Shown here: piece after piece, positions 1-9,098 of the stretch
Numbering within the stretch: position 1 is the first letter of the stretch
How the letters are laid out: every line of letters begins with the position of its first letter
Assembly (NCBI RefSeq): GCF_001192835.1
Contig: NZ_DF968182.1
Span: 1,304,968-1,368,967, forward strand
DNA length: 64,000 nt
Origin: Lentimicrobium saccharophilum
GTDB lineage: Bacteria; Bacteroidota; Bacteroidia; Bacteroidales; Lentimicrobiaceae
Direction: 5' to 3'
Program-made: the position numbers and the translations under genes
Notes under the pieces: model-generated
Told to the model about the DNA's origin: nothing
Database searches by the model: none
The model's input: the letters and a program-made list of their open reading frames with translations, nothing else

Positions 1-2
1 CC

Positions 3-299
3 ACCGTGGACCTGACCGGAACTTTTACCGGAAAAATGCTGTTACCGACAGTTGATCCTGAAGTGGTGAACGATGATCGCCTGTCAAAACCATACAGCCT
101 CATCAACTTACTGGTAAATTACAACCTCAACCAGAGTGTAAGGGTTTATGTAGGGATAAATAATATTCTCGACTGGCGGCAGAACCGCAATCCGGTCATC
201 AACTGGCAGTCTCCGTTTTCGGATGACTTCGATGCCGCCAATGTATACGGGCCGCTTTATGGCAGAACCGTCATGATGGGGATAAGATTGCTGATGTAG
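3..299 (+). CDS. TonB-dependent receptor, C-terminal end (partial)
   Basis: Only the last ~98 codons are inside the window; the frame is open through the left edge. The residues alternate in the manner of outer-membrane beta strands, with a turn containing VGINNILDWRQNRNP (typical of the late strands of TonB-dependent receptors, often written NLFD or NILD) and a final strand that reads GRTVMMGIRLLM, ending in an alternating hydrophobic pattern as needed for barrel insertion by BAM. Such proteins import siderophores, vitamins or glycans across the outer membrane. The substrate cannot be inferred because the plug and most of the barrel are missing. Confidence 0.75.
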   Translation, partial: TVDLTGTFTGKMLLPTVDPEVVNDDRLSKPYSLINLLVNYNLNQSVRVYVGINNILDWRQNRNPVINWQSPFSDDFDAANVYGPLYGRTVMMGIRLLM

Positions 300-382
300 G
301 CGAAACTCCGGCACGGCAGTATTCCCGTTCCAAGGTGCAACAATCCGCTTAACCTGATTGTTAAGTAAAAAAAACAGCTTAT

Positions 383-2284
383 ATGGAAAAGCCCAGCAAT
401 ACCCTCAAAAAGATTTACCATCCCTCGAAGGAAGTAAAAAAAAGAGCAAATGTAAAGGACTATGAACCCCTGTATCAGGAATCGATCAGCAACCGGGAAG
501 ATTTCTGGGCAAAAGAGGCCAAACGGCTGGAATGGTTCAGGAAGTGGGACAAAGTCCTTGATGCATCCAATCACCCTTTTTATGAGTGGTTTCAGGGTGG
601 GCGCATCAACATCGTACACAACGCGCTCGACCGGCACCAGAAAAACGCCACCCGCAATAAATTGGCCATAATCTGGGAGGGGGAGCCGGGCGATCTGCGC
701 ACTTTCTCCTATCACGCGCTCCACCGGGAAGTTTCGCGGTTTGCCAATGTCCTTAAATCTATGGGAGCCAGGCCGGGTGAAGTGATTACCATTTACATGC
801 CGCAAATTCCTGAAACAGTTATAGCCATGCTGGCCTGTGCCAAAATCGGCGCCATTCACAGCGTGGTTTACGGAGGATTCAGCGTGGAAGCGCTGGCTGA
901 GCGTATCGAAGACGCCAACAGCCGCATACTGGTTACTGCCGACGGAGGATTCAGACGCGGAAAAGCTGTCGGGCTGAAGAGCATCGCCAATGAAGCGATG
1001 AAACGATCACCGACCATCGAAGTCTGCATTACCGTGAAACGTACCGGTGAAGAATGCTATATGGAGAATGACCGTGATTTCTGGTATCACGACCTGATGT
1101 CGATGCCGCTGGCTTGTTCCGATTGCGCTACGGTGGAAACCGATGCTGAAGACCCGTTGTTTATACTCTATACTTCCGGCACTACCGGGAAACCCAAAGG
1201 CCTGGTCCACACCCACGGGGGATACGCGGTATATACCGCATCCACATTCAGGTATGTTTTCGACATAAAACCGGAGGATCGCTTCTGGTGTGCTGCCGAT
1301 CCCGGCTGGGTGACCGGACACAGCTACATGGTTTACGGCCCGCTTATCAACGGGGCCACCATGATGATGTACGAAGGCGCCCCTAACCACCCTTACCCTA
1401 ACCGTTGGTGGCAGATGATTGAAAAATACGGCATCAACATATTATACACCTCACCTACCGCCATTCGCGGCCTTATGCGTTTTGGTCCATCGTGGGCCGA
1501 CCGGCACAACCTGAGTTCTCTGCGGCTGCTTGGATCCGTAGGTGAACCCATCAACCCCGAAGCCTGGAAATGGTATTACGAGGTAATCGGCAAAGGCCGG
1601 TGCCCCATTATGGACACCTGGTGGCAGACGGAAACCGGTGGTCATATGATCACCCCGCTTCCCGTGATACCGCTGAAACCGGGATCTGCCACCAAACCCT
1701 TCTTCGGCAACGAAATGGCCATAGTGGACGACAGGGGCAATGAAGTAAAAACCGGGGAAGAAGGCAACCTAGTCATCAAAAACCCATGGCCGGGAATGGC
1801 CCGGACCATTCTGGGCGATCCGGATCGTTTTGTGGAAAAATACTGGGAAAAATATAGTGAACAGAAATGGTATCTGGCAGGCGATTCGGCAAGAAAGGAT
1901 GAAGACGGATATTACTGGATTATCGGAAGGATTGACGATGTAATCAAGGTAAGCGGCTACCGTTTGGGATCCGCCGAAATTGAAAGCGCCCTGGTAAGCC
2001 ATCCGGCAGTGACCGAAGCTGCAGCCATCGCGCTGCCCGATGAATTGCGCGGCAATATCATTCACACTACCGTGGTCCTGCGACAGGGAGTGGAAGCCGG
2101 TGATAAACTGTCAGAAGAACTTAAAGCTCATGTTGAGCACGAAATCGGCCCCATTGCCCGTCCGGCATTTGTCGTGTTTACGGATGCCCTGCCTAAAACA
2201 AGAAGCGGAAAAATTATGCGCCGCGTGCTGAAAGCCAGGGCGCTAGGACAGGATACCGGCGACTTAAGTACCCTGGAAGAGTAG
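383..2284 (+). CDS. acs: Acetyl-CoA synthetase (AMP-forming)
   Basis: 633 residues, the usual length for this enzyme, which activates acetate with ATP and CoA in the cytoplasm to give acetyl-CoA. The adenylate-forming motifs are complete: the P-loop-like YTSGTTGKPKG, the acetate-pocket region GWVTGHSYMVYGPL, the WWQTETGG motif, the YLAGDSARKDEDGYY hinge region, and the C-terminal PKTRSGKIMRR whose lysine is the site acetylated by Pat-type enzymes in other bacteria. The ATG at 383 gives a normal N-terminus (MEKPSNTLKK). It stands alone between the receptor tail and the mrp operon. A possible hairpin (TCCGGGA/TCCCGGA, about 2324-2350) lies after the stop. Confidence 0.95.
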   Translation: MEKPSNTLKKIYHPSKEVKKRANVKDYEPLYQESISNREDFWAKEAKRLEWFRKWDKVLDASNHPFYEWFQGGRINIVHNALDRHQKNATRNKLAIIWEGEPGDLRTFSYHALHREVSRFANVLKSMGARPGEVITIYMPQIPETVIAMLACAKIGAIHSVVYGGFSVEALAERIEDANSRILVTADGGFRRGKAVGLKSIANEAMKRSPTIEVCITVKRTGEECYMENDRDFWYHDLMSMPLACSDCATVETDAEDPLFILYTSGTTGKPKGLVHTHGGYAVYTASTFRYVFDIKPEDRFWCAADPGWVTGHSYMVYGPLINGATMMMYEGAPNHPYPNRWWQMIEKYGINILYTSPTAIRGLMRFGPSWADRHNLSSLRLLGSVGEPINPEAWKWYYEVIGKGRCPIMDTWWQTETGGHMITPLPVIPLKPGSATKPFFGNEMAIVDDRGNEVKTGEEGNLVIKNPWPGMARTILGDPDRFVEKYWEKYSEQKWYLAGDSARKDEDGYYWIIGRIDDVIKVSGYRLGSAEIESALVSHPAVTEAAAIALPDELRGNIIHTTVVLRQGVEAGDKLSEELKAHVEHEIGPIARPAFVVFTDALPKTRSGKIMRRVLKARALGQDTGDLSTLEE

Positions 2285-2504
2285 TTTCCTGACAAATACT
2301 TCTTCCTTTAACCTCCCTGGTTTCCGGGAATATCACCTCTCCCGGACAGCCGGACTTTCTTCTTTGCAGACCGGACAAATATGAGTCTTCACAAACCATG
2401 TTTATTAAATCTTCTTAAAAGCTTAAACAAAAAATCAGTATATTCGTTAACCCAATACCAAAAACACGGCCGGCTGGCTGATTGATGATATAAATACCGA
2501 TTGG

Positions 2505-4820
2505 ATGAACGGGATTCTGGTTTATTTGCTGATATTGCTTATTGCTGCATTATTGTCGCCCGTCATAATTCAAAGGGGTGGCAGGCATGCTGCATGGCTG
2601 CTCGGGCTGATCTCGGCAGCTGGCTTTGCCATGTTTCTCACTTATGCACCTCTTACCTCTGCAGGTGAAGAACTTTCCCTGACCATCAACTGGTTGCCGG
2701 AACTTTATCTTAATTTCTCGCTCTACCTCGACGGGCTTTCGCTGTTTTTTGCCCTGCTCATCACAGGCATGGGAGCGCTGGTGCTGGTATTTGCCGGCAA
2801 ATATATGCAGCCCTATCCGCTCAGGCACCGGTTCTTCTTCCTGATTCTGCTGTTTGAATTTGCCATGCTGGCGTTGGTAATTTCGGGCAACCTGTTTACC
2901 ATGTTTATTTTCTGGGAACTCACCAGTGTAAGCTCATTTCTTCTGGTGGGATTCAGCCATGAGAAACCCGAAGCCCGCAACGCTGCCCTTCAGGCATTGC
3001 TTATAACCGTTGCCGGCGGTCTGGCGATGATGGCAGGCTTTATCATACTGGGGCAGGCAGCCGGGACACTTGAAATCCCCCTCCTGCTGAAATCAGGAGA
3101 TATCATCCGCAATCACCCGCACTACCTTCCGGCCCTGCTGCTCATCCTGGCAGGCGCTTTCACCAAATCAGCACAATTCCCTTTCCATTTCTGGCTTCCC
3201 GGGGCCATGCAGGCCCCTTCGCCGGTAAGCGCGTTTCTGCATTCTGCTACCATGGTCAAGGCAGGCATTTATCTGCTGATGCGCCTGAGCCCGGTTATGG
3301 GCGGCACCCCTGAATGGAAATATATTCTTACCATTACCGGAGCCATAACTATGCTGCTGGGTGGATATTTCGCCTATTCGCAGACCGACTTCAAAAAAGT
3401 GCTTGCCTACACTACCATCAGCGCGTTGGGAATTCTGGTGCTGATGCTGGGAATTGATACGGACATCTCGATCAAGGCAGCCATCATATTCCTGCTTGTA
3501 CATGCCCTTTATAAAGGCGCTCTCTTTATGATTGCCGGGCTGATCGACAAATCTGCCGGCTCGCGCGATCTGCGGAAACTTGGCGGGTTGTTCAGGGTAA
3601 TGCCAGTAGCCGCTGTTGCGGCCATTATAAGCCTGCTGAGTATGGCCGGGCTTCCGCCCATGATCGGATTCATAGGTAAAGAACTGATTTATGAAGCGAA
3701 AATCGGATTGCCTGACATCGGCAATTTCCTGCTGCTGGCCGGTGTGCTTACCAATGTGATTATGGTCGCCATCTCCCTGGCCCTGATTTTTAACCTTTTT
3801 CTCGGTCCGCTGAAATACCCCGGGGAAAAACCTAATCGTCCTGCACTGGCGCTCAGGATAGGACCAATGATCCTGGCGTTCATCAGCCTGATCTTCGGGC
3901 TGTTTCCATCAACCGTAGCCGGCCTGCTTCTCCGGCCGGCCATCACATCCATCAGGCCGGGCATCGACACCCTCAAGCTGGCATTGTGGCACGGCTTTAA
4001 TGAAGTCCTGCTTGTGAGTTTTATCACCGTTGCTGCCGGCGTTGCCCTTTTCCTGCTTTACCGGAAGGTAAATCCCGCCCTCACCCGCTTCAACAACGAG
4101 GTAATTACGTTCAGATTTGCCGATGCATTCAACAAAGGGCTCGATTTCTTCCTTTCACTGACCAAAAAGAAAACCGCCCTGGTGCAAAGCGGCTATCAGC
4201 GCTATTATCTTATTGCCATCTTCATCATGACCTCTGCACTGGCCTGGTATCAGATAACTTATACCTGGAATGAACCAGCGTTTACGATAATTTCCCCGCC
4301 GGGCATTTATGAATTACTGATCGTTGCCCTGATTGTTGCATCAACCTTGTTTGCCACCCTGGCCAGATCGCGGCTGGCGGCCATTCTTTCGCTCGGAACA
4401 ACCGGCTATGGCATTGCCTTGCTTTTCATTATTTACGGCGCAATCGACGTGGCTATTACCATGATACTTGCCGAAACGCTGGTGCTTGTTTTATTTATGG
4501 CGGTAATCTACCACCTGCCGAAATTCACCAACTTTTCTTCAAAAATGACGCGCCTGCGCGATGCAGTTATTGCATTATCTGCAGGGGGATTTATGACAGG
4601 TCTGGTACTGAAGGCCGGACAGATAAACCTTAATCCCAAAATATCGGAATTCTATAACGAAAATGCCCTTTCGATGGCACATGGCAAAAACACCGTCAAC
4701 GTCATACTGGTTGACTTCAGGGCGCTGGATACGCTCGGTGAAATTACCGTACTTGTGATCGCTGCCATCGGTGTTACCGCATTATTGAAACTCATAACAA
4801 AGAAAGGGAGCGCAACATGA
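2505..4820 (+). CDS. mrpA: Mrp Na+/H+ antiporter subunit A
   Basis: 771 residues, almost entirely hydrophobic. The first ~480 residues are the proton-pumping domain shared with complex I subunit NuoL: the helix with FWELTSVSSFLLVGF (conserved Glu), the stretch KSAQFPFHFWLPGAM with the conserved Lys, and HALYKGALFMIAG with His and Lys. The C-terminal part (about residues 600-771) matches the MbhD/MbhE-type extension of Mrp A (ILAETLVLVLFM). Mrp complexes exchange Na+ for H+ across the inner membrane. First gene of a complete A-G operon; its stop overlaps the mrpB start by four bases (ATGA at 4817). Confidence 0.93.
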   Translation: MNGILVYLLILLIAALLSPVIIQRGGRHAAWLLGLISAAGFAMFLTYAPLTSAGEELSLTINWLPELYLNFSLYLDGLSLFFALLITGMGALVLVFAGKYMQPYPLRHRFFFLILLFEFAMLALVISGNLFTMFIFWELTSVSSFLLVGFSHEKPEARNAALQALLITVAGGLAMMAGFIILGQAAGTLEIPLLLKSGDIIRNHPHYLPALLLILAGAFTKSAQFPFHFWLPGAMQAPSPVSAFLHSATMVKAGIYLLMRLSPVMGGTPEWKYILTITGAITMLLGGYFAYSQTDFKKVLAYTTISALGILVLMLGIDTDISIKAAIIFLLVHALYKGALFMIAGLIDKSAGSRDLRKLGGLFRVMPVAAVAAIISLLSMAGLPPMIGFIGKELIYEAKIGLPDIGNFLLLAGVLTNVIMVAISLALIFNLFLGPLKYPGEKPNRPALALRIGPMILAFISLIFGLFPSTVAGLLLRPAITSIRPGIDTLKLALWHGFNEVLLVSFITVAAGVALFLLYRKVNPALTRFNNEVITFRFADAFNKGLDFFLSLTKKKTALVQSGYQRYYLIAIFIMTSALAWYQITYTWNEPAFTIISPPGIYELLIVALIVASTLFATLARSRLAAILSLGTTGYGIALLFIIYGAIDVAITMILAETLVLVLFMAVIYHLPKFTNFSSKMTRLRDAVIALSAGGFMTGLVLKAGQINLNPKISEFYNENALSMAHGKNTVNVILVDFRALDTLGEITVLVIAAIGVTALLKLITKKGSAT

Positions 4821-5230
4821 GGTCACATCTGCTGCAAATGGCGGCTTCCAGGATACTTCCCGTCACAATGATTCTGTCCCTTCTGGTATTTTACCGCGGG
4901 CACAACGATCCCGGGGGAGGTTTTATCGGAGGATTGATGGCCGCAGCCGGATTTGTATTTTATGCCCTGGCTTTCGATACCCGGGAAGCAGAGAAAAAAC
5001 TCAGGGTCAGCCCGATGATGCTGATTGCTTCCGGCCTCTCCGTTGCCTTTATCAGTACCCTTCCGGCTCTCTTTGCGGGCAACCCCTTCTTTACAGGTGA
5101 ATGGATCAGCATCAGCTTACCCTTCTCAGCAAAACTGAAACTGGGAACACCCATGCTCTTTGATTTCGGCGTTTACCTTACAGTATGGGGGATTATGCTC
5201 ACCGTCATTTTTAACATTATGGAGGAATAA
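4817..5230 (+). CDS. mrpB: Mrp antiporter subunit B (MnhB-like)
   Basis: 137 residues with four predicted membrane helices. The segment FYRGHNDPGGGFIGGLMAA is the hallmark of the MnhB/MbhF family. It overlaps the end of mrpA by ATGA, indicating translational coupling, and mrpC starts three bases after its stop. It is a small membrane subunit of the Mrp complex, needed for assembly and antiport in studied systems; no catalytic role can be assigned from the sequence. Confidence 0.92.
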   Translation: MRSHLLQMAASRILPVTMILSLLVFYRGHNDPGGGFIGGLMAAAGFVFYALAFDTREAEKKLRVSPMMLIASGLSVAFISTLPALFAGNPFFTGEWISISLPFSAKLKLGTPMLFDFGVYLTVWGIMLTVIFNIMEE

Positions 5231-5233
5231 CCA

Positions 5234-5584
5234 GTGGAAACCATACTCGCATTTGTAATCGGACTATTGTTTGCAGCAGGGGTTTACCTGTTGCTCCGCA
5301 GAAGTATCGTAAAGCTGATTCTGGGCATTATGCTGCTCAGTCATTCCATCAACCTGTTGATTTTTACGGCCGGTGGTTTACACAAGGGCAACCCCCAGTT
5401 TAGCGACACGGTTATGGAAGCAGGCCTCAGCAATTCTACCGATCCCCTTCCCCAGGCGCTGATCTTAACGGCCATAGTGATCGGCTTTGGGATTACCGCT
5501 TTCTTTCTGGCACTCATGTACCGCTTTTATCAGGTTACAGGAACCGAAGACCTTGACGAACTAAAAGAAGGAGACACCAAATGA
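5234..5584 (+). CDS. mrpC: Mrp antiporter subunit C (NuoK-like)
   Basis: 116 residues, three membrane helices, homologous to the complex I subunit NuoK/MnhC. It contains the family features LGIMLLSHSINLLIFTAGG and DPLPQALILTAIVIGFGI. The start is GTG at 5234, preceded by a purine-rich GGAGG at 5221-5225; no ATG gives a full-length first helix. It overlaps mrpD by ATGA at 5581. Confidence 0.93.
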   Translation: METILAFVIGLLFAAGVYLLLRRSIVKLILGIMLLSHSINLLIFTAGGLHKGNPQFSDTVMEAGLSNSTDPLPQALILTAIVIGFGITAFFLALMYRFYQVTGTEDLDELKEGDTK

Positions 5585-7086
5585 TATTACCCGCATTACC
5601 GGTACTCTTTCCGCTGATTACCATTATTTTCCTGCTGATCAATTTCCAGCGGAGAGAATGGCAGCCTTGGATCAGCCTTACCGGATCGCTGCTGCAACTG
5701 ATGCTGGCTATTTTCATCCTGATCAGGGTAAAACATGAAGGCATTCTGGTATTGCATACAGGAAACTGGCTGGCCCCTTTCGGCATTACCCTTGTCATGG
5801 ATGCCTTCAGTTCCATTATGATCCTGCTCGCCGGCATCATCGCGGTAAGCATCAGCATCTATTCTTTTGAGGCCATCGACAGGCAACGGCAGTCTTTCTT
5901 CTATTTTCCGATGGTTCACGGCCTGCTGATGGGCGTGAACGGAGCTTTTGTCACCGGCGATATTTTCAATCTTTACGTCTGGTTCGAAGTTATGCTGATG
6001 GCCTCCTTTGTACTGATTACCCTTGGCGGTGAGAAAAAACAACTGAGGGGCGCCGTAAAATATGTAACGCTAAACCTGGTTTCTTCCCTGCTTTTCCTTG
6101 CCGGGATAGGGTTGCTCTATGGCAAAACAGGCACCCTCAACATGGCCGACCTTGCCCTGAAACTTTCAATCGCCGATAACAATATCCTGATCAACACCTC
6201 GGCCGTGCTGTTTTTCGTCGCCTTCTCAATAAAATCAGCTGTATTTCCGTTTTTCTTCTGGCTTCCGGCATCCTACCACACCCCGCCGGTCGCCATCACC
6301 GCCCTGTTTGCCGGATTGCTCACCAAAGTCGGGGTATATGCCATGATCCGTTTCTATACCCTGTTTTTTGTGCAGGACAAACTTTTCTGGCATCCGCTTT
6401 TCCTGTGGATCGGCGGATTCACCATGGTGGTTGGCGTACTGACAGCCGCCTCGCAGTACGATATGCGCAAAATCCTTTCATTCCATATCATCAGCCAGAT
6501 CGGATACATGATTATGGGCCTGGGCATCTTTACCGTGGCCGGCGTTGCAGGCGCCATTTTTTATATGGCCCACAACATCATCGCCAAAACCAATACTTTC
6601 CTGGTAGCCGGACTGATTAACCGCGTTACCGGCAGTTACGACCTCAAATCCATAGGCGGATTATACAAAGTCAGGCCCTGGCTTGCAATTCTGTTTATTA
6701 TTCCGGCATTCGGACTTGCCGGCATTCCTCCCCTTTCAGGATTTTTCGGAAAGCTGATCCTGATATCGGCAGGTTTCAGCGCCGGCGAATATGTCATTTC
6801 ATTTGTGGCACTGGCCGTTGGCCTCTTCACCCTCTTTTCTATGGTAAAAATCTGGAATGAAGCCTTCTGGAAAGCCAGGCCTGAAAACAGTGACCCATTT
6901 AAAGGTGAAAACGGGAAATTGCCTGTCTCCATGGTGTTACCCGTTGCGTTTCTGGGATTGCTTACACTGACAATGGGATTTGCCGTCAGGCCAATACTGG
7001 ATTTTGCAATGGATGCATCCATGCAACTGCTCAACCCCGGGCCCTACATCGAAGCTGTGCTGGGAAACAATTACCTGAGTCAATAA
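5581..7086 (+). CDS. mrpD: Mrp antiporter subunit D (NuoN/NuoM-like)
   Basis: 501 residues, about 14 membrane helices, the second large ion-translocating subunit, related to complex I NuoM/NuoN. Visible conserved elements include NLYVWFEVMLMASFVLI (helix with the conserved Glu), KSAVFPFFFWLPASYHTPP with the conserved Lys, and FYMAHNIIAKTNTFLVAG. Length is normal for the family. Starts with an ATGA overlap on mrpC and is followed after 14 bases by mrpE. Confidence 0.94.
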   Translation: MILPALPVLFPLITIIFLLINFQRREWQPWISLTGSLLQLMLAIFILIRVKHEGILVLHTGNWLAPFGITLVMDAFSSIMILLAGIIAVSISIYSFEAIDRQRQSFFYFPMVHGLLMGVNGAFVTGDIFNLYVWFEVMLMASFVLITLGGEKKQLRGAVKYVTLNLVSSLLFLAGIGLLYGKTGTLNMADLALKLSIADNNILINTSAVLFFVAFSIKSAVFPFFFWLPASYHTPPVAITALFAGLLTKVGVYAMIRFYTLFFVQDKLFWHPLFLWIGGFTMVVGVLTAASQYDMRKILSFHIISQIGYMIMGLGIFTVAGVAGAIFYMAHNIIAKTNTFLVAGLINRVTGSYDLKSIGGLYKVRPWLAILFIIPAFGLAGIPPLSGFFGKLILISAGFSAGEYVISFVALAVGLFTLFSMVKIWNEAFWKARPENSDPFKGENGKLPVSMVLPVAFLGLLTLTMGFAVRPILDFAMDASMQLLNPGPYIEAVLGNNYLSQ

Positions 7087-7100
7087 AAAGAGAATCTGCT

Positions 7101-7439
7101 ATGCCGAAAATCATCGAAAATACAATTGACTTCTTCATCTTCCTGCTTTTTTACCTGAAGGAAATGGTGATAGCCAACCTTGTACTTGCCCGCGACATTC
7201 TAAGCCCTGTAATGAAAATCAGTCCGGGTATTGTGAAAGTCCCCATTGCCGCCAAAAGTGACAGTCAGGTACTAATCCTTTTTAACCTGATTACCATGAC
7301 ACCCGGAAGTCTGTGCATGGACATCAGCGACGACAAGAAGAACATCTATGTGCACGGCATGTATGTTAAAAACCGCAATGCATTTGAAAAAGAAATAAAA
7401 GAAGGCATTGAGAAAAAAGTACTGGAGGTATTCGAATGA
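7101..7439 (+). CDS. mrpE: Mrp antiporter subunit E
   Basis: 112 residues. The N-terminal hydrophobic part is followed by a conserved soluble tail with NLITMTPGSLCMDISDDKKNIYVH, which is diagnostic of MnhE/MrpE (the motif is interrupted here only by the reading; see residues about 60-85). It is shorter than the ~160 residues of the Bacillus proteins because it has fewer N-terminal helices, a form common in Bacteroidota. It overlaps mrpF by ATGA at 7436. Confidence 0.9.
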   Translation: MPKIIENTIDFFIFLLFYLKEMVIANLVLARDILSPVMKISPGIVKVPIAAKSDSQVLILFNLITMTPGSLCMDISDDKKNIYVHGMYVKNRNAFEKEIKEGIEKKVLEVFE

Positions 7440-7723
7440 ATGCAATGGCAAATCAACTTCCTGATTGGGTAACCCTGACAAGCCTTGTAATTCTTGCGCT
7501 GGCTATGCTGCTGGCGCTGATCGGCCTCTTCAGGGGGCCATCCCTGCCCGACCGAATTGTGGCCCTTGATCTGATTGCCTCGCTCAGCATAGGATTTACC
7601 ATAGTTTTTGCGGTGTCTTCCGGAAATTACCGGTATCTTGATATTGCTGCAATTGTAGCTCTGGTCATCTTTATCGGAACAGTGGCCTATGCCTCTTACC
7701 TTAAAAAAAAGTATTATGATTAA
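7436..7723 (+). CDS. mrpF: Mrp antiporter subunit F
   Basis: 95 residues with three helices. The central RGPSLPDRIVALDLIA segment is the signature of the MnhF/MrpF family, including the conserved Pro-Asp-Arg. ATGA overlap with mrpE and an eight-base overlap with mrpG, so the seven genes are probably translated as a coupled unit. Confidence 0.93.
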   Translation: MNAMANQLPDWVTLTSLVILALAMLLALIGLFRGPSLPDRIVALDLIASLSIGFTIVFAVSSGNYRYLDIAAIVALVIFIGTVAYASYLKKKYYD

Positions 7724-8090
7724 GGTCATTCTCATCTCGGTTTTGCTTATCGCCGGCTCACTGTTTTCCTTGCTGGCGGCCATCGGAGTACTCAGGTTTC
7801 CGGATATTTATACACGCATGCACGCAGCCACCAAGGCTCCTGCCTTTGGGATCCTTTTACTGCAAACGGCCGCCGCCATCTATTTCTCAACCTTTTACAC
7901 AGTTGCCATCAGCCTGATGGTAATTGTGTTCATATTCCTTACCGCCCCGGTTGCCTCCCATGCAATAAGCAGGGTGGCGCATCTCCTCGGCACACCCAAA
8001 TGGGATAAGACCGTAACCGACGAGCTTGAAAATGACCCTGATGTGTCAATTCCTGAAAAAATAAGCGGAAGCCGGGCAAAACAATCGTAA
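7716..8090 (+). CDS. mrpG: Mrp antiporter subunit G
   Basis: 124 residues from the ATG at 7716 (MIKVILISV), three helices. The RFPDIYTRMHAATKAPAFG segment is the MnhG/MrpG signature. An upstream start at 7689 is possible in the same frame, but it would add nine residues overlapping mrpF and would spoil the hydrophobic N-terminus, so 7716 is preferred. This closes a complete mrpABCDEFG operon in the canonical order. Confidence 0.93.
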   Translation: MIKVILISVLLIAGSLFSLLAAIGVLRFPDIYTRMHAATKAPAFGILLLQTAAAIYFSTFYTVAISLMVIVFIFLTAPVASHAISRVAHLLGTPKWDKTVTDELENDPDVSIPEKISGSRAKQS

Positions 8091-8120
8091 ATCCGGCAAG
8101 GGGATACACAAAGTATTCGC

Positions 8121-8128
8121 TATATTTG
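8121..8128 (+). promoter_or_regulatory. Bacteroidota -7 promoter element
   Basis: TATATTTG fits the Bacteroidota TAnnTTTG consensus and lies 48 bases before the HMA lipoprotein gene. No TTG is found at the expected -33 position (about 8099), so only the -7 half is supported. It suggests that the lipoprotein gene is transcribed separately from mrp. Confidence 0.5.
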
Positions 8129-8175
8129 TCCTGAGTCACCAATATTTCTCTAACCTCTTAAACGCTAAGCAAAGT

Positions 8176-8508
8176 ATGAAAAAATTTCTTGCGGTTTTCA
8201 CTGCCGGCCTGTTGTTCATGGCCTGCAACCAGACCAATCAATCCGAAAAAGCCAACTTAGATGTGGCCGCCATCAAAACCATTGAGCTGCATGTTACCGG
8301 CATGACCTGCGAAGGCTGCGAAAACACGGTGATGAAAGCCGTAAACGAGCTCGAAGGCGTAACCGAATCCATGGCTTCATACACCGAAGAACTGACCGTT
8401 GTGAGCTATGACACTACGCTCACCAACACTGAGGCAATAACAGCGGCTATAGAAAAGGTCGGATATACGGTAGAAGGCCCGGCGACAAAACAAGTGTTGG
8501 TGGAATAA
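8176..8508 (+). CDS. Heavy-metal-associated (HMA) domain lipoprotein
   Basis: 110 residues. The N-terminus is a lipoprotein signal with lipobox LFMAC, Cys17 being the lipidated residue. After a short linker comes one HMA fold (about residues 34-105) with the metal-binding motif MTCEGC, Cys45 and Cys48. It resembles periplasmic MerP/CopZ-like metal carriers, but it is anchored to a membrane, so it likely binds Cu+ or a similar soft metal in the periplasm. No metal ATPase is adjacent. Followed by a strong terminator at 8566. Confidence 0.85.
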   Translation: MKKFLAVFTAGLLFMACNQTNQSEKANLDVAAIKTIELHVTGMTCEGCENTVMKAVNELEGVTESMASYTEELTVVSYDTTLTNTEAITAAIEKVGYTVEGPATKQVLVE

Positions 8509-8565
8509 TTTCAGGCGTAAGTAAGCATAAAAAGCCAAGTAATTTTTCAGGATGCCCATATTACT

Positions 8566-8601
8566 CCCGGATGGTTTTCAGCACCAATCCGGGATTTTTT
8601 T
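8566..8601 (+). terminator. Rho-independent terminator
   Basis: Inverted repeat CCCGGAT (8566-8572) and ATCCGGG (8587-8593) followed by seven T. It ends transcription after the HMA lipoprotein gene. The rest of the gap up to 8864 is AT-rich and holds only the cyd promoter. Confidence 0.85.
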
Positions 8602-8812
8602 GTCTAATCATTCAACATCATAATAACACATTTCTAAAACATATTACGGTCATTTGTTCATTACGGTCATTTTTGTTTAATTCTTTACTGACATTCATCA
8701 TATTTATTTTATTACATCTGATTTATTTTCTTTGCTTTAATATAATGGTATTCATGTACCCTATTATTAGTTCATTAAACAATTTAGACATTTTATAAAT
8801 TACAAATCCGGG

Positions 8813-8842
8813 ATGAAAAACGAAAGTTTCTCGGTATATTTG
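8813..8842 (+). promoter_or_regulatory. Promoter for the DUF4492-cydAB operon
   Basis: A -7 element TATATTTG at 8835-8842 sits 19 bases after ATG (8813-8815), a two-of-three match to the TTG -33 element. The spacing equals the Bacteroidota consensus. The start codon of the first gene is 22 bases downstream of the -7 element. Confidence 0.6.
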
Positions 8843-8864
8843 AAGTCCATCATCCGTACCTTTT

Positions 8865-9086
8865 ATGAAGAAAAAAAATATCATTCTCAGGATTTTCACT
8901 TTTTATTATGAAGGGTTCAAAAGCATGACCGTTGGCCGCACTTTATGGGCCATTATTCTGATTAAACTATTCGTCATGTTCGTAATCCTTAAAATATTCT
9001 TTTTCCCGAACTTCCTTAAGACGAATTTTGACAACGATGAAGACAGGAGCAATCATGTGATTGAGCAATTAACAAATCCTAAATAA
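8865..9086 (+). CDS. DUF4492 small membrane protein upstream of cydA
   Basis: 73 residues with a basic N-terminus, one membrane helix (about residues 27-50) and an acidic polar tail. The pattern FYYEGFKSMTVGRTLW followed by a single helix is that of DUF4492, a family which in Bacteroidota and Campylobacterota is usually encoded directly before cydA. It is 12 bases before cydA here and probably co-transcribed. A role as an accessory subunit or assembly aid of cytochrome bd is inferred from context only. Confidence 0.75.
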   Translation: MKKKNIILRIFTFYYEGFKSMTVGRTLWAIILIKLFVMFVILKIFFFPNFLKTNFDNDEDRSNHVIEQLTNPK

Positions 9087-9098
9087 ATACACACAATC

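Noticed and set aside
8571-8798. 75-codon AT-rich open frame after the HMA lipoprotein
   Set aside because: It starts inside the terminator hairpin, is biased to Leu/Ile/Phe by low GC, has no recognisable similarity and no promoter.
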